DNA of 64,000 nt, taken from NCBI GenBank assembly GCA_003818205.1, contig RPRQ01000004.1, positions 56,151 to 120,150 on the forward strand. Direction: 5' to 3'. The position numbers and the translations under genes are program-made. The stretch comes from Bacteroidales bacterium. Lineage in GTDB: Bacteria > Bacteroidota > Bacteroidia > Bacteroidales > Tenuifilaceae. Positions 46,493 to 54,705 of the stretch are shown piece after piece. The stretch's first letter is position 1. The number at the start of each line of letters is the position of its first letter. The notes under the pieces are model-generated. The model was not told where the DNA came from, ran no database searches, and saw only the letters and a program-made list of their open reading frames with translations.

Positions 46493-47203
46493 ATGGCTCT
46501 CGATACCATTATTGAAATCACTAACGCTTCATTATATCAGGATGAGCAGCTCATCCTCTCCGATGTAAACTTCGCTATCGATAAAGGTGAATTTGTTTAT
46601 ATCATCGGGAAGGTTGGCAGCGGGAAGTCGAGCTTGATTAAAACCATAACGGCTGAAATTGATCTCGCAGAGGGCGAAGGGGTTGTGGCTGATTTCAACC
46701 TACGAACGATAAAACGCAATCAGATTCCATTTCTGAGAAGAAAGATCGGCACGGTATTTCAGGATTTCCAGCTTCTCCCCGACCGTTCAATATTCGATAA
46801 TCTACTATTCGTTCTTCGGGCAACTGGGTGGAAGAATAAGGCAGAAATTGAACAGCGAATAAAGGATGCCCTCGAAAAGGTTGGGCTTCAAAACAAAGAT
46901 CATAAAATGCCACATCAGCTGTCGGGTGGCGAACAGCAACGAGTGGTTATTGCCCGAGCACTGCTCAATGATCCTGAAATAATTCTAGCCGATGAGCCTA
47001 CCGGAAACCTCGATCCTGATACATCGGAGGAGATCATGCGATTACTTCACGATATTTCTTTAACTGGTCGTGCAGTGGTTATGGCTACTCACAACTATTC
47101 TTTACTTAAAAAATTTCCTGGGAGAACATTAAAATGCGAAAAGGGTAAAATTGTTGAAGTGGAGCAAATGACTGAGATTGATTTTGAAAGTTTAATGGAG
47201 TAA
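46493..47203 (+). CDS. ftsE: Cell-division ATP-binding protein FtsE-like
   Basis: ABC ATPase of 236 aa in the FtsE group. Walker A is GKVGSGKSS, the Q-loop follows in [15 protein letters not shown], the signature is LSGGEQQR and Walker [14 protein letters not shown]. The FQDF..LL segment near residue 85 is characteristic of FtsE and LolD/MacB ATPases. FtsE normally works with FtsX to control peptidoglycan hydrolases at the septum; FtsX is not in the window. It is convergent with the acyltransferase gene, 12 bp apart. Service to the orphan MacB-like permeases is possible but unsupported. Confidence 0.8.
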   Translation: MALDTIIEITNASLYQDEQLILSDVNFAIDKGEFVYIIGKVGSGKSSLIKTITAEIDLAEGEGVVADFNLRTIKRNQIPFLRRKIGTVFQDFQLLPDRSIFDNLLFVLRATGWKNKAEIEQRIKDALEKVGLQNKDHKMPHQLSGGEQQRVVIARALLNDPEIILADEPTGNLDPDTSEEIMRLLHDISLTGRAVVMATHNYSLLKKFPGRTLKCEKGKIVEVEQMTEIDFESLME

Positions 47204-47215
47204 AACCGTCTCTGT

Positions 47216-48127
47216 TTATCCCTTTATTAGCTTAAGAAACCAAGGTAAATTATTAATTACGATTCGTTGGTAGTTAGATTTTTTTGCCCCAAAACCCGCA
47301 TAGAACCGAGCGATATTCTCGATGTTCGAGCCCTCGAAATCTAGAGTAAGCAATGACTCAGAGTAGAAATTAATAAGGCTATCAACAATGGAAAACATTG
47401 CTTTATACTTCTTTCCAAGCTCACTTGAAGCGGCAAATAGGTATATAACCTTACCATTTGATTTCATGAAAAAAGCCGCTGCGCATAGAGTATCCTGAGC
47501 GGTATATGCAGCGAATACCTCACCTATTTTTTTCTCGTTTGAATACTGAACAATCTTACGAATCTTCTCAATATCCTTTGAAGACAATGAAACAGATAGG
47601 TTTTCTTTAAAAAAGGTTATGAAATCATCAACGGGCAATCCCTTACTTACACGAACTCCCATTGCTATTGCCTTAGAGATATTCCTTCGTGTATTCTCAT
47701 TATAGCTTGAAGAAAGGGTAAAATAGGGCTGAACCAGATCAAGCTGATACGTTACCCTTTCATCGATTCTAAGATATGAGGAATCGACCTTATTGAATAT
47801 ATTAAGGTTTACCTCCTGATACTTAAACTTGGTTGGAATTGATTTGATAATTAGCTCAAGCGTTCCCTTATCGATAATATTCATCGAAAACGCACCTAAT
47901 TGCTGCGTAAATAATGGTTGATATACGTAAGCTATGCCAAATTTACTTTTCTTCACCAATGGAAACACCACATCGTAATCATCCCCAACAAGGGCATCCC
48001 ACTCACCTGCTACAATATTTAAATACCATGAGTAAGCATAAACAATTCCGTTCAACGACCTACTTATGCATTCGTCCCACTTAATAAAATCGATTTGGCT
48101 ATGCTTTACGTACTGAATCTCCACCAT
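47216..48127 (-). CDS. GNAT/FemAB-like acyltransferase
   Basis: Protein of 303 aa whose second half has the fold pattern of FemAB-like GNAT enzymes: a beta-strand region with LCAAAFFMKSNGKVIYLFAA, then SIVDSLINFY and LDFEGSNIENIARFYAGFGA. Such enzymes transfer acyl or aminoacyl groups to sugars or peptides of the envelope; the acceptor is unknown. Its start lies inside the upstream polysaccharide deacetylase gene (29-bp overlap), so translation is coupled and the two may modify the same polymer. Confidence 0.7.
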   Translation of the reverse strand: MVEIQYVKHSQIDFIKWDECISRSLNGIVYAYSWYLNIVAGEWDALVGDDYDVVFPLVKKSKFGIAYVYQPLFTQQLGAFSMNIIDKGTLELIIKSIPTKFKYQEVNLNIFNKVDSSYLRIDERVTYQLDLVQPYFTLSSSYNENTRRNISKAIAMGVRVSKGLPVDDFITFFKENLSVSLSSKDIEKIRKIVQYSNEKKIGEVFAAYTAQDTLCAAAFFMKSNGKVIYLFAASSELGKKYKAMFSIVDSLINFYSESLLTLDFEGSNIENIARFYAGFGAKKSNYQRIVINNLPWFLKLIKG

Positions 48128-49433
48128 TCAATCTTTTAACTTCCTCTAAAACTAATGGCATTACTTGCTCCCATCCTTTCCAAGGTGAAGCTCCTGACAT
48201 ATACTCGTTATGCCATATGGAAACAAAGGTACCATTCACTTTACAAACCTTATCGACCAACCTCATTATACTATTCTTTGCTTCAAGCGGAGTCATTTTC
48301 ATCTGCTCACAAAGGGTGTAATCCATTGTTTGAAAAGGAATTACCTTTATATCCATCACTCTATCCTCCTTAATATTGTAGAACCTAAAGGGGGAACAGG
48401 TACCTGCCCTAAAGCCAATCCGATCGGAATAGCCCATGGAGTAATCCTCCTTAACACCAAGCAAAGCTAAATTGGTATAGGTTGTTGGCAAGAAAATTCT
48501 CAGAAAGTGCTGACGGCTCTGCCGAACGCTTATATTCAGGACTCTTGAAACATCGTTTATCTCAGACTTAACCCTATCGAAGCTTGTTCCAGATCGGTAC
48601 GAAGGATGGACCCCAACGCAAAACCTATCGCCAATTCTTTGAATCAGGTTTTGCATCTCAAAATTTTGGATTGGAACATTTCTATCGTATCGGGCATACT
48701 TGCCAACTAACACAAACCAAATTGTATTTGGCCAATCCTTCAGTTTTAGGAAAAGGTTATCGTAAATATCAAAAGGGTCTTTTCGAAAATTCAGATAAAC
48801 GAATATTCTGCTGACAAAATCGAATAAACGGAGCGTTACCAACGATTTTAATGTACCCAAAATTGCCCTGTAAACCTCTTTATGCTTATATGCGTAGGCA
48901 TTATCGATATCGATGGTTGGAATAAACTCGAACTTACTTGGGTTAATCTCAAAGCTAGGGAATTTCTCCTGAATCTTTTGAACTAATTTGTACGCCCACT
49001 GCTCAACAATAGGCTCTTCAAGAAATCCTCCCAATGCAGCTACGCTCTGATCGGATGTGAACCGATTATGCCTATCGGGCTCAAAAAGTAGATACTCCTC
49101 ATAGCGTGAGATTAAAAAGAATGTTGTAGCAAACAAATCAAAAGGTATATCGGCCTCCTTGGAGGTTCTAAAGAAAGCGGGAAGATTTTCCCAATCAAAA
49201 AATTCTATTCTCTGACGCTCAACGGAATCCTCAATCATGATGTAATGAGGGACAATATGAATCCCATCCTTTACAGGCAACATGCAATAAGATATCAGAA
49301 CACCACAATGCTGTTTCGCCTCAGTATAGGATGAGGTAATCCGAACTTTTACCCCAAGAATATCTTCGAAGATAAACTTTATCGTATAATCAACACGAGG
49401 TGTTAACCTTTGCGTATATACCAGTACGTCCAT
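48099..49433 (-). CDS. Polysaccharide deacetylase family protein
   Basis: Protein of 444 aa related to the carbohydrate esterase 4 (NodB) family found in Bacteroidota. The N-terminal 150 residues form a non-catalytic domain. The catalytic part has FIPTIDIDNAYAYKH, where the DIDxA motif supplies metal-binding Asp residues, then GVHPSYRSG and the C-terminal SIWHNEY. It probably removes acetyl groups from a surface polysaccharide. Its 3' end overlaps the acyltransferase gene by 29 bp. No signal peptide is visible, so the action may be cytoplasmic. Confidence 0.78.
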   Translation of the reverse strand: MDVLVYTQRLTPRVDYTIKFIFEDILGVKVRITSSYTEAKQHCGVLISYCMLPVKDGIHIVPHYIMIEDSVERQRIEFFDWENLPAFFRTSKEADIPFDLFATTFFLISRYEEYLLFEPDRHNRFTSDQSVAALGGFLEEPIVEQWAYKLVQKIQEKFPSFEINPSKFEFIPTIDIDNAYAYKHKEVYRAILGTLKSLVTLRLFDFVSRIFVYLNFRKDPFDIYDNLFLKLKDWPNTIWFVLVGKYARYDRNVPIQNFEMQNLIQRIGDRFCVGVHPSYRSGTSFDRVKSEINDVSRVLNISVRQSRQHFLRIFLPTTYTNLALLGVKEDYSMGYSDRIGFRAGTCSPFRFYNIKEDRVMDIKVIPFQTMDYTLCEQMKMTPLEAKNSIMRLVDKVCKVNGTFVSIWHNEYMSGASPWKGWEQVMPLVLEEVKRLNGGDSVRKA

Positions 49434-49542
49434 TCAGGAAACAGAAATTTTAGCAATACGAAGATATGATTATTTTAGATATTAATAATCGGCATAGGGT
49501 TTTCTGTTATGGGTTGGTTTTGTCATTTGGGTTTTAAATAGC

Positions 49543-52035
49543 CTAATCGAGCACCACAATTGTAATTCCTGTTCCACCGAATTCAACACGTTCATCAATA
49601 AACGATTTAACCCCAGGGTGAGTAGCCAGATATTCGCGGATTAGCTGGCGAAGTATGCCATTCCCTTTACCATGTAGAATACGTACCTGACCAATACCGA
49701 GCATTAATGCCTCATCAACCAACTCCTGCGATGCTCTAATGGCCTCCTCGGCACGAAAACCACGCAAATCAATTTCCCCTTTAAAGTTCAATCTCCGTTT
49801 ATGGGTATCAACACCGCTGCCAGTTCTAGGCTGTAATACCTCACGGCTTGTTTTTCGGTATTCATTCGATGAGATCACCTCCAGCTTATCAATATCGATA
49901 CTAGTCAACATATTGCCAAAGGCAATAATAGCATTTTTCGAACCTACCTCAAACACCTCCCCAACAATATCCTGATCCTTCAACCTAACCTTATCGCCCT
50001 TTTCAAGCGTTTTCACCTCAACCTTATCAGTCATTTCGATATTTGAAGATAATCCGCCCTTTTTAACATTCTCCTCTCGGTGCTTCTGCTTCTCCCTTAA
50101 TCGCTCAATCTTTTGATCGATGGCATCATCCTGCTCATTTATCTTCCTCTCAAAATCCTTCTTGAACACCTCCAGTTCAGCACGCACCTCCTTGGTTTTC
50201 TCCTTTTGGGCATTCGATTCCTTGATAACCCTTATCGTATTCTCAATCTGCTTATTCGTGCTGGACAGCAATAGTTCAGCCTCCTTTTTTGCCTTAGCAA
50301 GAATCTCCTTGCGTTGCGCTTTAATTGCAAGGAGCTCTTGCTCTAATACCTTTTCGGTCTCTTCAACCTTTTTATTTGTCAATCGGATACTATCCCGCTT
50401 CTTCTCCCAATAACGCTTGTCGCGTGAAATCTCACGAAGATGCTTCTCGAAGCTGATATGATCCTCCCCCACCTTTGAGGATGCTGATTGAAGAACATCC
50501 TCTGGAAGTCCTATTTTACGAGCAATCTCAAAAGCAAAGCTGCTTCCTGGCTTACCTATCTCAAGTTTAAAGAGTGGTTGAATTTTGCTTACATCAAATA
50601 GCATCGCACCATTTACCACACCCGGATTTCCTGCTGCAAAATGCTTTAAGTTTGTATAATGGGTTGTTATTACACCAAAAGTTTTCTGCTCACAGAAGCG
50701 CTGAAGAATTGATTCAGCGATAGCTCCACCGACCATCGGTTCAGTCCCAGCACCAAACTCATCGATAAGTATTAACGATTTAGAATCGGCATTTCGCAGA
50801 AACTGCTTCATATTCAGCAGATGTGAACTATAGGTACTCAAATCGTTCTCGATGGATTGCTCATCGCCAATGTCGATAAATATCTTATCGAAAATTCCAA
50901 TCTCTGAATTCTCAAGTAGTGATGGTAGGAATCCACATTGCAGCATGTATTGAAGTAAACCTACGGTTTTAAGGCATACGGACTTTCCTCCAGCATTTGG
51001 CCCTGAAATCAGAAGGATTCGTTCATTACTATCGAGTTGAATATCTAAAGGAACAACCTCTTTCTTTTCACGCTTCAATGTAAGAAAAAGCAATGGGTGC
51101 TTAGCTTGCCGAACGTAGATATGCGGTTTGTCAGTCAAAATGGGTTTTGCTCCGTTTACATCAATGGCAAATAGCGCTTTGGCTCTAATAAAATCGATAG
51201 TTCCAAGAAAGTCGTATGCCAATAAAAGTTCTGGAATATACGGACGAATGGAATCGGAGAATTCCACTAAAATACGAACCAGCTCACGACGCTCAGCGTA
51301 CTCCAACTCCCTAATCTCGTTATTCAGCTCAACTACCTCAACAGGCTCAATGTAAACTGTTTTTCCGGTAGCTGACTCATCGTGAACAAAACCTTTTATC
51401 TTTCTTTTATTGGATGCTGAAACAGGTATTACAATTCGCCCATCGCGAACGGAAGGCGTAGCATCGGACTCAACATAGCCATCGGATTGAGCTGACTTGA
51501 GTATGCTTTGTATTCGTTTTGATACCGAAGCCTGTTTGGATGATACCTCGATACGAATCCTTGCCAACTCAGGCGATGCATTGTCCTTAATCTTACCAAG
51601 ATTATTAAGGATTGAATCAATCCTATCGGTCACGAAAGGATAGTAGGACAGATTCCTGGTGAGGTTTGTAAGATTTGGGTAAAGCGGTTCGTCGCCACGG
51701 CGAAAAAAATTGAGCAAAGCTTTTATAGAATCGAGCGATTTTCGGAGATCAAATAGTTCTCGCTCATCAAGCCATGTTCCTTGCAGCTGGATACGCTCAA
51801 GAAATGGAGTAGTATCGATATAGTTATCAACCGGAAAAGTATCGTCCATCAGGCTGATGGTTTTCATCTCGTCAACCTCAGATATCAAACGGCTTACATT
51901 CTCAAAATCGGAGCTGAAAGAAACCTCGGTAACCTTTCGAATCCCCAAATGACAAAGACAACGAGAGGAAACTAGCTCACGAATCTTATCAAAACCAACC
52001 TTTTCCTCAAAATTTCTCGGGTAGATATACTCCAT
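49543..52035 (-). CDS. mutS2: MutS2-like protein
   Basis: 830-aa MutS2 homologue. The ATPase core shows Walker A SGPNAGGKSVCLKT near residue 340, then DIGDEQSIENDLST, LIDEFGAGTEP (Walker B) and TTHYTNLKHFA. A long coiled coil (about 520-640) follows and the C-terminal Smr domain has IDLRGFRAEEA and ILHGKGNGILR. MutS2 proteins act in recombination control and ribosome rescue rather than mismatch repair. The gene stands alone, with a good -7 promoter box at 52054-52061. Confidence 0.93.
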   Translation of the reverse strand: MEYIYPRNFEEKVGFDKIRELVSSRCLCHLGIRKVTEVSFSSDFENVSRLISEVDEMKTISLMDDTFPVDNYIDTTPFLERIQLQGTWLDERELFDLRKSLDSIKALLNFFRRGDEPLYPNLTNLTRNLSYYPFVTDRIDSILNNLGKIKDNASPELARIRIEVSSKQASVSKRIQSILKSAQSDGYVESDATPSVRDGRIVIPVSASNKRKIKGFVHDESATGKTVYIEPVEVVELNNEIRELEYAERRELVRILVEFSDSIRPYIPELLLAYDFLGTIDFIRAKALFAIDVNGAKPILTDKPHIYVRQAKHPLLFLTLKREKKEVVPLDIQLDSNERILLISGPNAGGKSVCLKTVGLLQYMLQCGFLPSLLENSEIGIFDKIFIDIGDEQSIENDLSTYSSHLLNMKQFLRNADSKSLILIDEFGAGTEPMVGGAIAESILQRFCEQKTFGVITTHYTNLKHFAAGNPGVVNGAMLFDVSKIQPLFKLEIGKPGSSFAFEIARKIGLPEDVLQSASSKVGEDHISFEKHLREISRDKRYWEKKRDSIRLTNKKVEETEKVLEQELLAIKAQRKEILAKAKKEAELLLSSTNKQIENTIRVIKESNAQKEKTKEVRAELEVFKKDFERKINEQDDAIDQKIERLREKQKHREENVKKGGLSSNIEMTDKVEVKTLEKGDKVRLKDQDIVGEVFEVGSKNAIIAFGNMLTSIDIDKLEVISSNEYRKTSREVLQPRTGSGVDTHKRRLNFKGEIDLRGFRAEEAIRASQELVDEALMLGIGQVRILHGKGNGILRQLIREYLATHPGVKSFIDERVEFGGTGITIVVLD

Positions 52036-52053
52036 AATGCTTTAAATTCAGCG

Positions 52054-52061
52054 CAAAGGTA
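52054..52061 (-). promoter_or_regulatory. Candidate -7 promoter box of mutS2
   Basis: The - strand reads TACCTTTG, an exact match to TAnnTTTG, 18 bp before the mutS2 start. The -33 element is unclear because the upstream stretch is T-rich. Confidence 0.5.
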
Positions 52062-52229
52062 AAAAATAAAAAAGAAGTGCCTAGAGGGTCTAAAGTTAAG
52101 GGACATTAAATACTAATAATCAACTAGTTTACCCTGCTCTGGGTTTTAATGCAAAAGCAAATAAAAAACAATAATTTTTCTTTTTAGTAAAATAGAGCAA
52201 ACTTTGATTGTTCAAAAAATTTAACGATT

Positions 52230-52679
52230 ATGCAACAAAAAACACTTGAATACCTTGGTCCATGTGGCATTAACTGCCAAAAATGCTTTGCCTTCAAGGA
52301 TGGTAGCATTAAGTATCATAGTGAAAATCTTCGAAATAGCTTAGGCAACTTTGATATCTATGCTAAACGCTTTACTGAACTGCTAGATGCTCCTGTATTC
52401 AGCAAGTATTCTGACTTCAAGGGAATGCTTGATCACTTTGCTAATGCAAATTGCAACGGTTGCAGGAAGCAAGAGTGCCATCTATTTAGATCTTGTAATG
52501 TTAGGATTTGCCATAAGGAGAAATCGGTGGACTTTTGCTTTCAATGTAAAGAGTTTCCATGCAATCGAACAGGGTTTGATACTCATTTAGAGCAAAGGTG
52601 GATTAAGATAAACCAAAGGATGAAAGAGGTTGGGGTTGAGGAGTACTATAACGAGATTAAGGATAAAGCGAGGTATTAG
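52230..52679 (+). CDS. DUF3795 cysteine-rich protein
   Basis: 149-aa cytoplasmic protein of the DUF3795 family, with the typical opening YLGPCGINCQKCFAF and further cysteine clusters NCNGCRKQEC, SCNVRIC and FCFQCKEFPC. Thirteen or so cysteines suggest zinc or iron-sulfur binding. The function of the family is not established. It is monocistronic: the divergent mutS2 is 194 bp away and a hairpin follows at 52686-52712. Confidence 0.85.
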   Translation: MQQKTLEYLGPCGINCQKCFAFKDGSIKYHSENLRNSLGNFDIYAKRFTELLDAPVFSKYSDFKGMLDHFANANCNGCRKQECHLFRSCNVRICHKEKSVDFCFQCKEFPCNRTGFDTHLEQRWIKINQRMKEVGVEEYYNEIKDKARY

Positions 52680-52685
52680 TTATCG

Positions 52686-52712
52686 GTTGTCAGTTATCCG
52701 TTAACTGACAAC
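52686..52712. terminator. Hairpin terminator between convergent genes
   Basis: GTTGTCAGTTA (52686-52696) pairs perfectly with TAACTGACAAC (52702-52712) around a 5-base loop, between the convergent DUF3795 and rubrerythrin genes. No strong T-run follows on the + strand, so it is a moderate call. A partial repeat of the right arm, ACTGACAAC, follows directly. Confidence 0.5.
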
Positions 52713-52731
52713 TGACAACGGTTAACTCTCA

Positions 52732-53310
52732 CTAGTAATTTGAAGCTTTTTCTTCAAAATAAGCCTCAGGATGATTGCAAACGGGACAATTTTTTAAAGC
52801 CTTCTTGCCTTTGTGGACATGCCCGCATTTACGACACACCCATTCGGTATCCTCTTCGCGTTCAAAAACTTTACCTGATTCAACTCTTTCTAATAGTTTC
52901 TTATAACGCTCCTCATGCTCCTTCTCAATCTTAGCGATTAGTTTAAAGGCTGTTGCAACCTTTTTAAAACCTTCCTGCTCTGCGATTTCTGCAAAATGAG
53001 GATATAAATCACTCCACTCCTCGTGCTCACCCATTGCCGCTGCTTTTAAATTCTCTGCAGTTGTTCCTATAGAACCAGCGGGGTAGGTTGCAGTAATTTC
53101 TACAGAACCACCCTCTAAAAATCTAAAAAATATTTTTGCATGCTGTTCTTCCTGCATTGCAGTATTCATAAACAGTTCGGATATTTGCTCAAATCCTTCT
53201 TCTTTAGCTTTCTTTGAGAAGAATGTATAGCGGTTTTTAGCCTGAGATTCTCCAGCAAATGCTTTGAGAAGATTTTTTTCAGTTTGAGTTCCTTTTATAC
53301 TTTTATCCAT
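52732..53310 (-). CDS. Rubrerythrin
   Basis: Diiron peroxide-reducing protein of 192 aa. The N-terminal four-helix domain has the ligand motifs AGESQAKNRY and EEQHAK plus a second EKEHEERY; the C-terminal rubredoxin-like domain has CRKCGHVHKG and CPVCNHPEAYF. The start is ATG 53310, since the longer frame adds nine residues unlike the family. A -7 promoter box lies at 53335-53342. Rubrerythrin is typical of anaerobes and microaerophiles. Two thioredoxin-fold genes lie upstream, behind a terminator. Confidence 0.93.
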   Translation of the reverse strand: MDKSIKGTQTEKNLLKAFAGESQAKNRYTFFSKKAKEEGFEQISELFMNTAMQEEQHAKIFFRFLEGGSVEITATYPAGSIGTTAENLKAAAMGEHEEWSDLYPHFAEIAEQEGFKKVATAFKLIAKIEKEHEERYKKLLERVESGKVFEREEDTEWVCRKCGHVHKGKKALKNCPVCNHPEAYFEEKASNY

Positions 53311-53334
53311 GGTTTTACATTTAGTTGTGAACTC

Positions 53335-53342
53335 CAAATATA
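53335..53342 (-). promoter_or_regulatory. Candidate -7 promoter box of rubrerythrin
   Basis: The - strand reads TATATTTG, matching TAnnTTTG, 24 bp before the chosen ATG. It also lies upstream of the longer start, which supports the shorter one. A -33 element was not found. Confidence 0.45.
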
Positions 53343-53379
53343 ATAAATGTTATAATGCTCTACTAATTGAAAAAAAACA

Positions 53380-53410
53380 AAAATGGCTGTTACAGTGAAA
53401 CAGCCATTTT
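53380..53410 (-). terminator. Intrinsic terminator of the thioredoxin-fold operon
   Basis: A 12-bp perfect stem, AAAATGGCTGTT (53380-53391) with AACAGCCATTTT (53399-53410), has a 7-base loop. On the - strand it is followed by TGTTTTTTTT, a strong U-tract. It lies 29 bp after the stop at 53440 and ahead of the rubrerythrin promoter. Confidence 0.8.
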
Positions 53411-53439
53411 AATTTAAAGTAGAAAACGACACGAAATAG

Positions 53440-54042
53440 TTAACGCTTAACCTTAATACCACATCCTACCGCCTTTGTCTCCTTCATCGCTATCAACCTA
53501 CCAGCCAATAATGCATCTACTGCATTTTCGAGGTACTTCTCCTTTACCATTGAAGCATCTTTGTAATTATCATCGATTGTTCCAATGTATTCAACGACCA
53601 TATCGTTACCCTTTTTATTAAGCAAAAATACATGTGGGGTTTTAGTAGCCCCAAAAACAGGGTAAACCTTTTGACCCTCATCGAACAGGTATGCAAATGG
53701 GAAGCCTTTTTCTTTTGCTCTACTTACCATTAAATCGTATGAATCCTCGGGTTGTACCTCAGGATTATTAGGGTTTATAGCAACAACTGGAAAACCTAAG
53801 TTCCCATACTTCTTATGAATATTGATTATTCTATCTTCATAAGCCTTTGCAAAGGGACAATGATTGCAGGTAAAAATCAAAATAACACCCTTGGAATTCT
53901 TATAATCACTAAGGGATATCATTTTACCATCAACATTTTTAAGCTTAAAATCCGATACTTTATCTCCAATCTTATATCCTTGAGCCATCAAAATAGATGA
54001 TGCAAACATCATCAGAGCAAAAATTGCAATTATTCTTTTCAT
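53440..54042 (-). CDS. Secreted thioredoxin/redoxin family protein
   Basis: Thioredoxin-fold protein of 200 aa with a signal peptide (ending ILMAQ). The redox motif is TCNHCPFAKAYEDR, a CNHC pair followed by Pro-Phe, as in the AhpC/TSA-like thioredoxin group of Bacteroidota. YPVFGATKTPHVFL supplies the cis-proline region (KTP). It probably reduces periplasmic substrates or acts as a peroxidase. It follows the TlpA-like lipoprotein gene by 11 bp on the same strand. Confidence 0.8.
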   Translation of the reverse strand: MKRIIAIFALMMFASSILMAQGYKIGDKVSDFKLKNVDGKMISLSDYKNSKGVILIFTCNHCPFAKAYEDRIINIHKKYGNLGFPVVAINPNNPEVQPEDSYDLMVSRAKEKGFPFAYLFDEGQKVYPVFGATKTPHVFLLNKKGNDMVVEYIGTIDDNYKDASMVKEKYLENAVDALLAGRLIAMKETKAVGCGIKVKR

Positions 54043-54053
54043 AGTTATTGTTT

Positions 54054-54563
54054 TTAGTTATTAGTATTTGTGAGCTGTTTCTTCAATTCAATTTCAAGAT
54101 CATCATAGGTTAACTCTTTCTCTAAAAAAGTTCGTTCCCCTTTACCATAAATCAGTGTAGCAGGTAATGACCCGCTCCAACTCGAATCAACCCTACTAAT
54201 CCATGTGTTTTGGGCTGGATCATCCAGCATAATAACATCCAATTTAGATTTTCGTGCTTTCAGAAAAGGGATTAACCTTTTATTGTATTGATCTGGAAAA
54301 TCAAGATTAACCATTAATACTTTTATTTTTCTATTCCTATTTTCATTTGCAAACCGCTCGAAATAAGGAAACTCCTTCACACAAGGAGAGCACCATGTTG
54401 CCCAAAAGTTAATCACGTAAATGGAATCGTTTTGTTTGTTAAACCAATTTGCTATTCCGTTAAAATCAGTAATTGGAATTTTCTGATAACGAGAATCGGG
54501 GTTGCAGGAAACAAAACAACCTATTATGATGATTATAAAAATGATATTTCTTCCAATAATCAT
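54054..54563 (-). CDS. TlpA-like thioredoxin lipoprotein
   Basis: Lipoprotein of 169 aa; the signal ends in CFVSC. The thioredoxin motif is FWATWCSPCVKEFPYF (CSPC), and the second conserved region GSLPATLIYG holds the cis-proline. This matches membrane-anchored TlpA/ResA-type reductases that keep exported cysteines reduced, for instance in cytochrome maturation; no cytochrome gene is near. It is the first gene of a two-gene operon. A perfect dyad at 54573-54589 lies just upstream. Confidence 0.82.
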   Translation of the reverse strand: MIIGRNIIFIIIIIGCFVSCNPDSRYQKIPITDFNGIANWFNKQNDSIYVINFWATWCSPCVKEFPYFERFANENRNRKIKVLMVNLDFPDQYNKRLIPFLKARKSKLDVIMLDDPAQNTWISRVDSSWSGSLPATLIYGKGERTFLEKELTYDDLEIELKKQLTNTNN

Positions 54564-54572
54564 GATTCGTTA

Positions 54573-54589
54573 TTTAGATTTAATCTAAA
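54573..54589. promoter_or_regulatory. 17-bp dyad in the divergent promoter region
   Basis: TTTAGATT-T-AATCTAAA is a perfect 8-bp inverted repeat 10 bp upstream of the TlpA-like gene start. It could be an operator for the divergent genes at 54563 (-) and 54706 (+). A chance AT-rich dyad is possible. Confidence 0.3.
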
Positions 54590-54705
54590 CAATAAAACTT
54601 AGACATTGTTTTAAAATTGAAAAATAAATAATTAAATTTCTGACCTATAAAATATTACATCTTCTATAAAATAATTATCTAGCGAATAATACAATAATAG
54701 AAATT

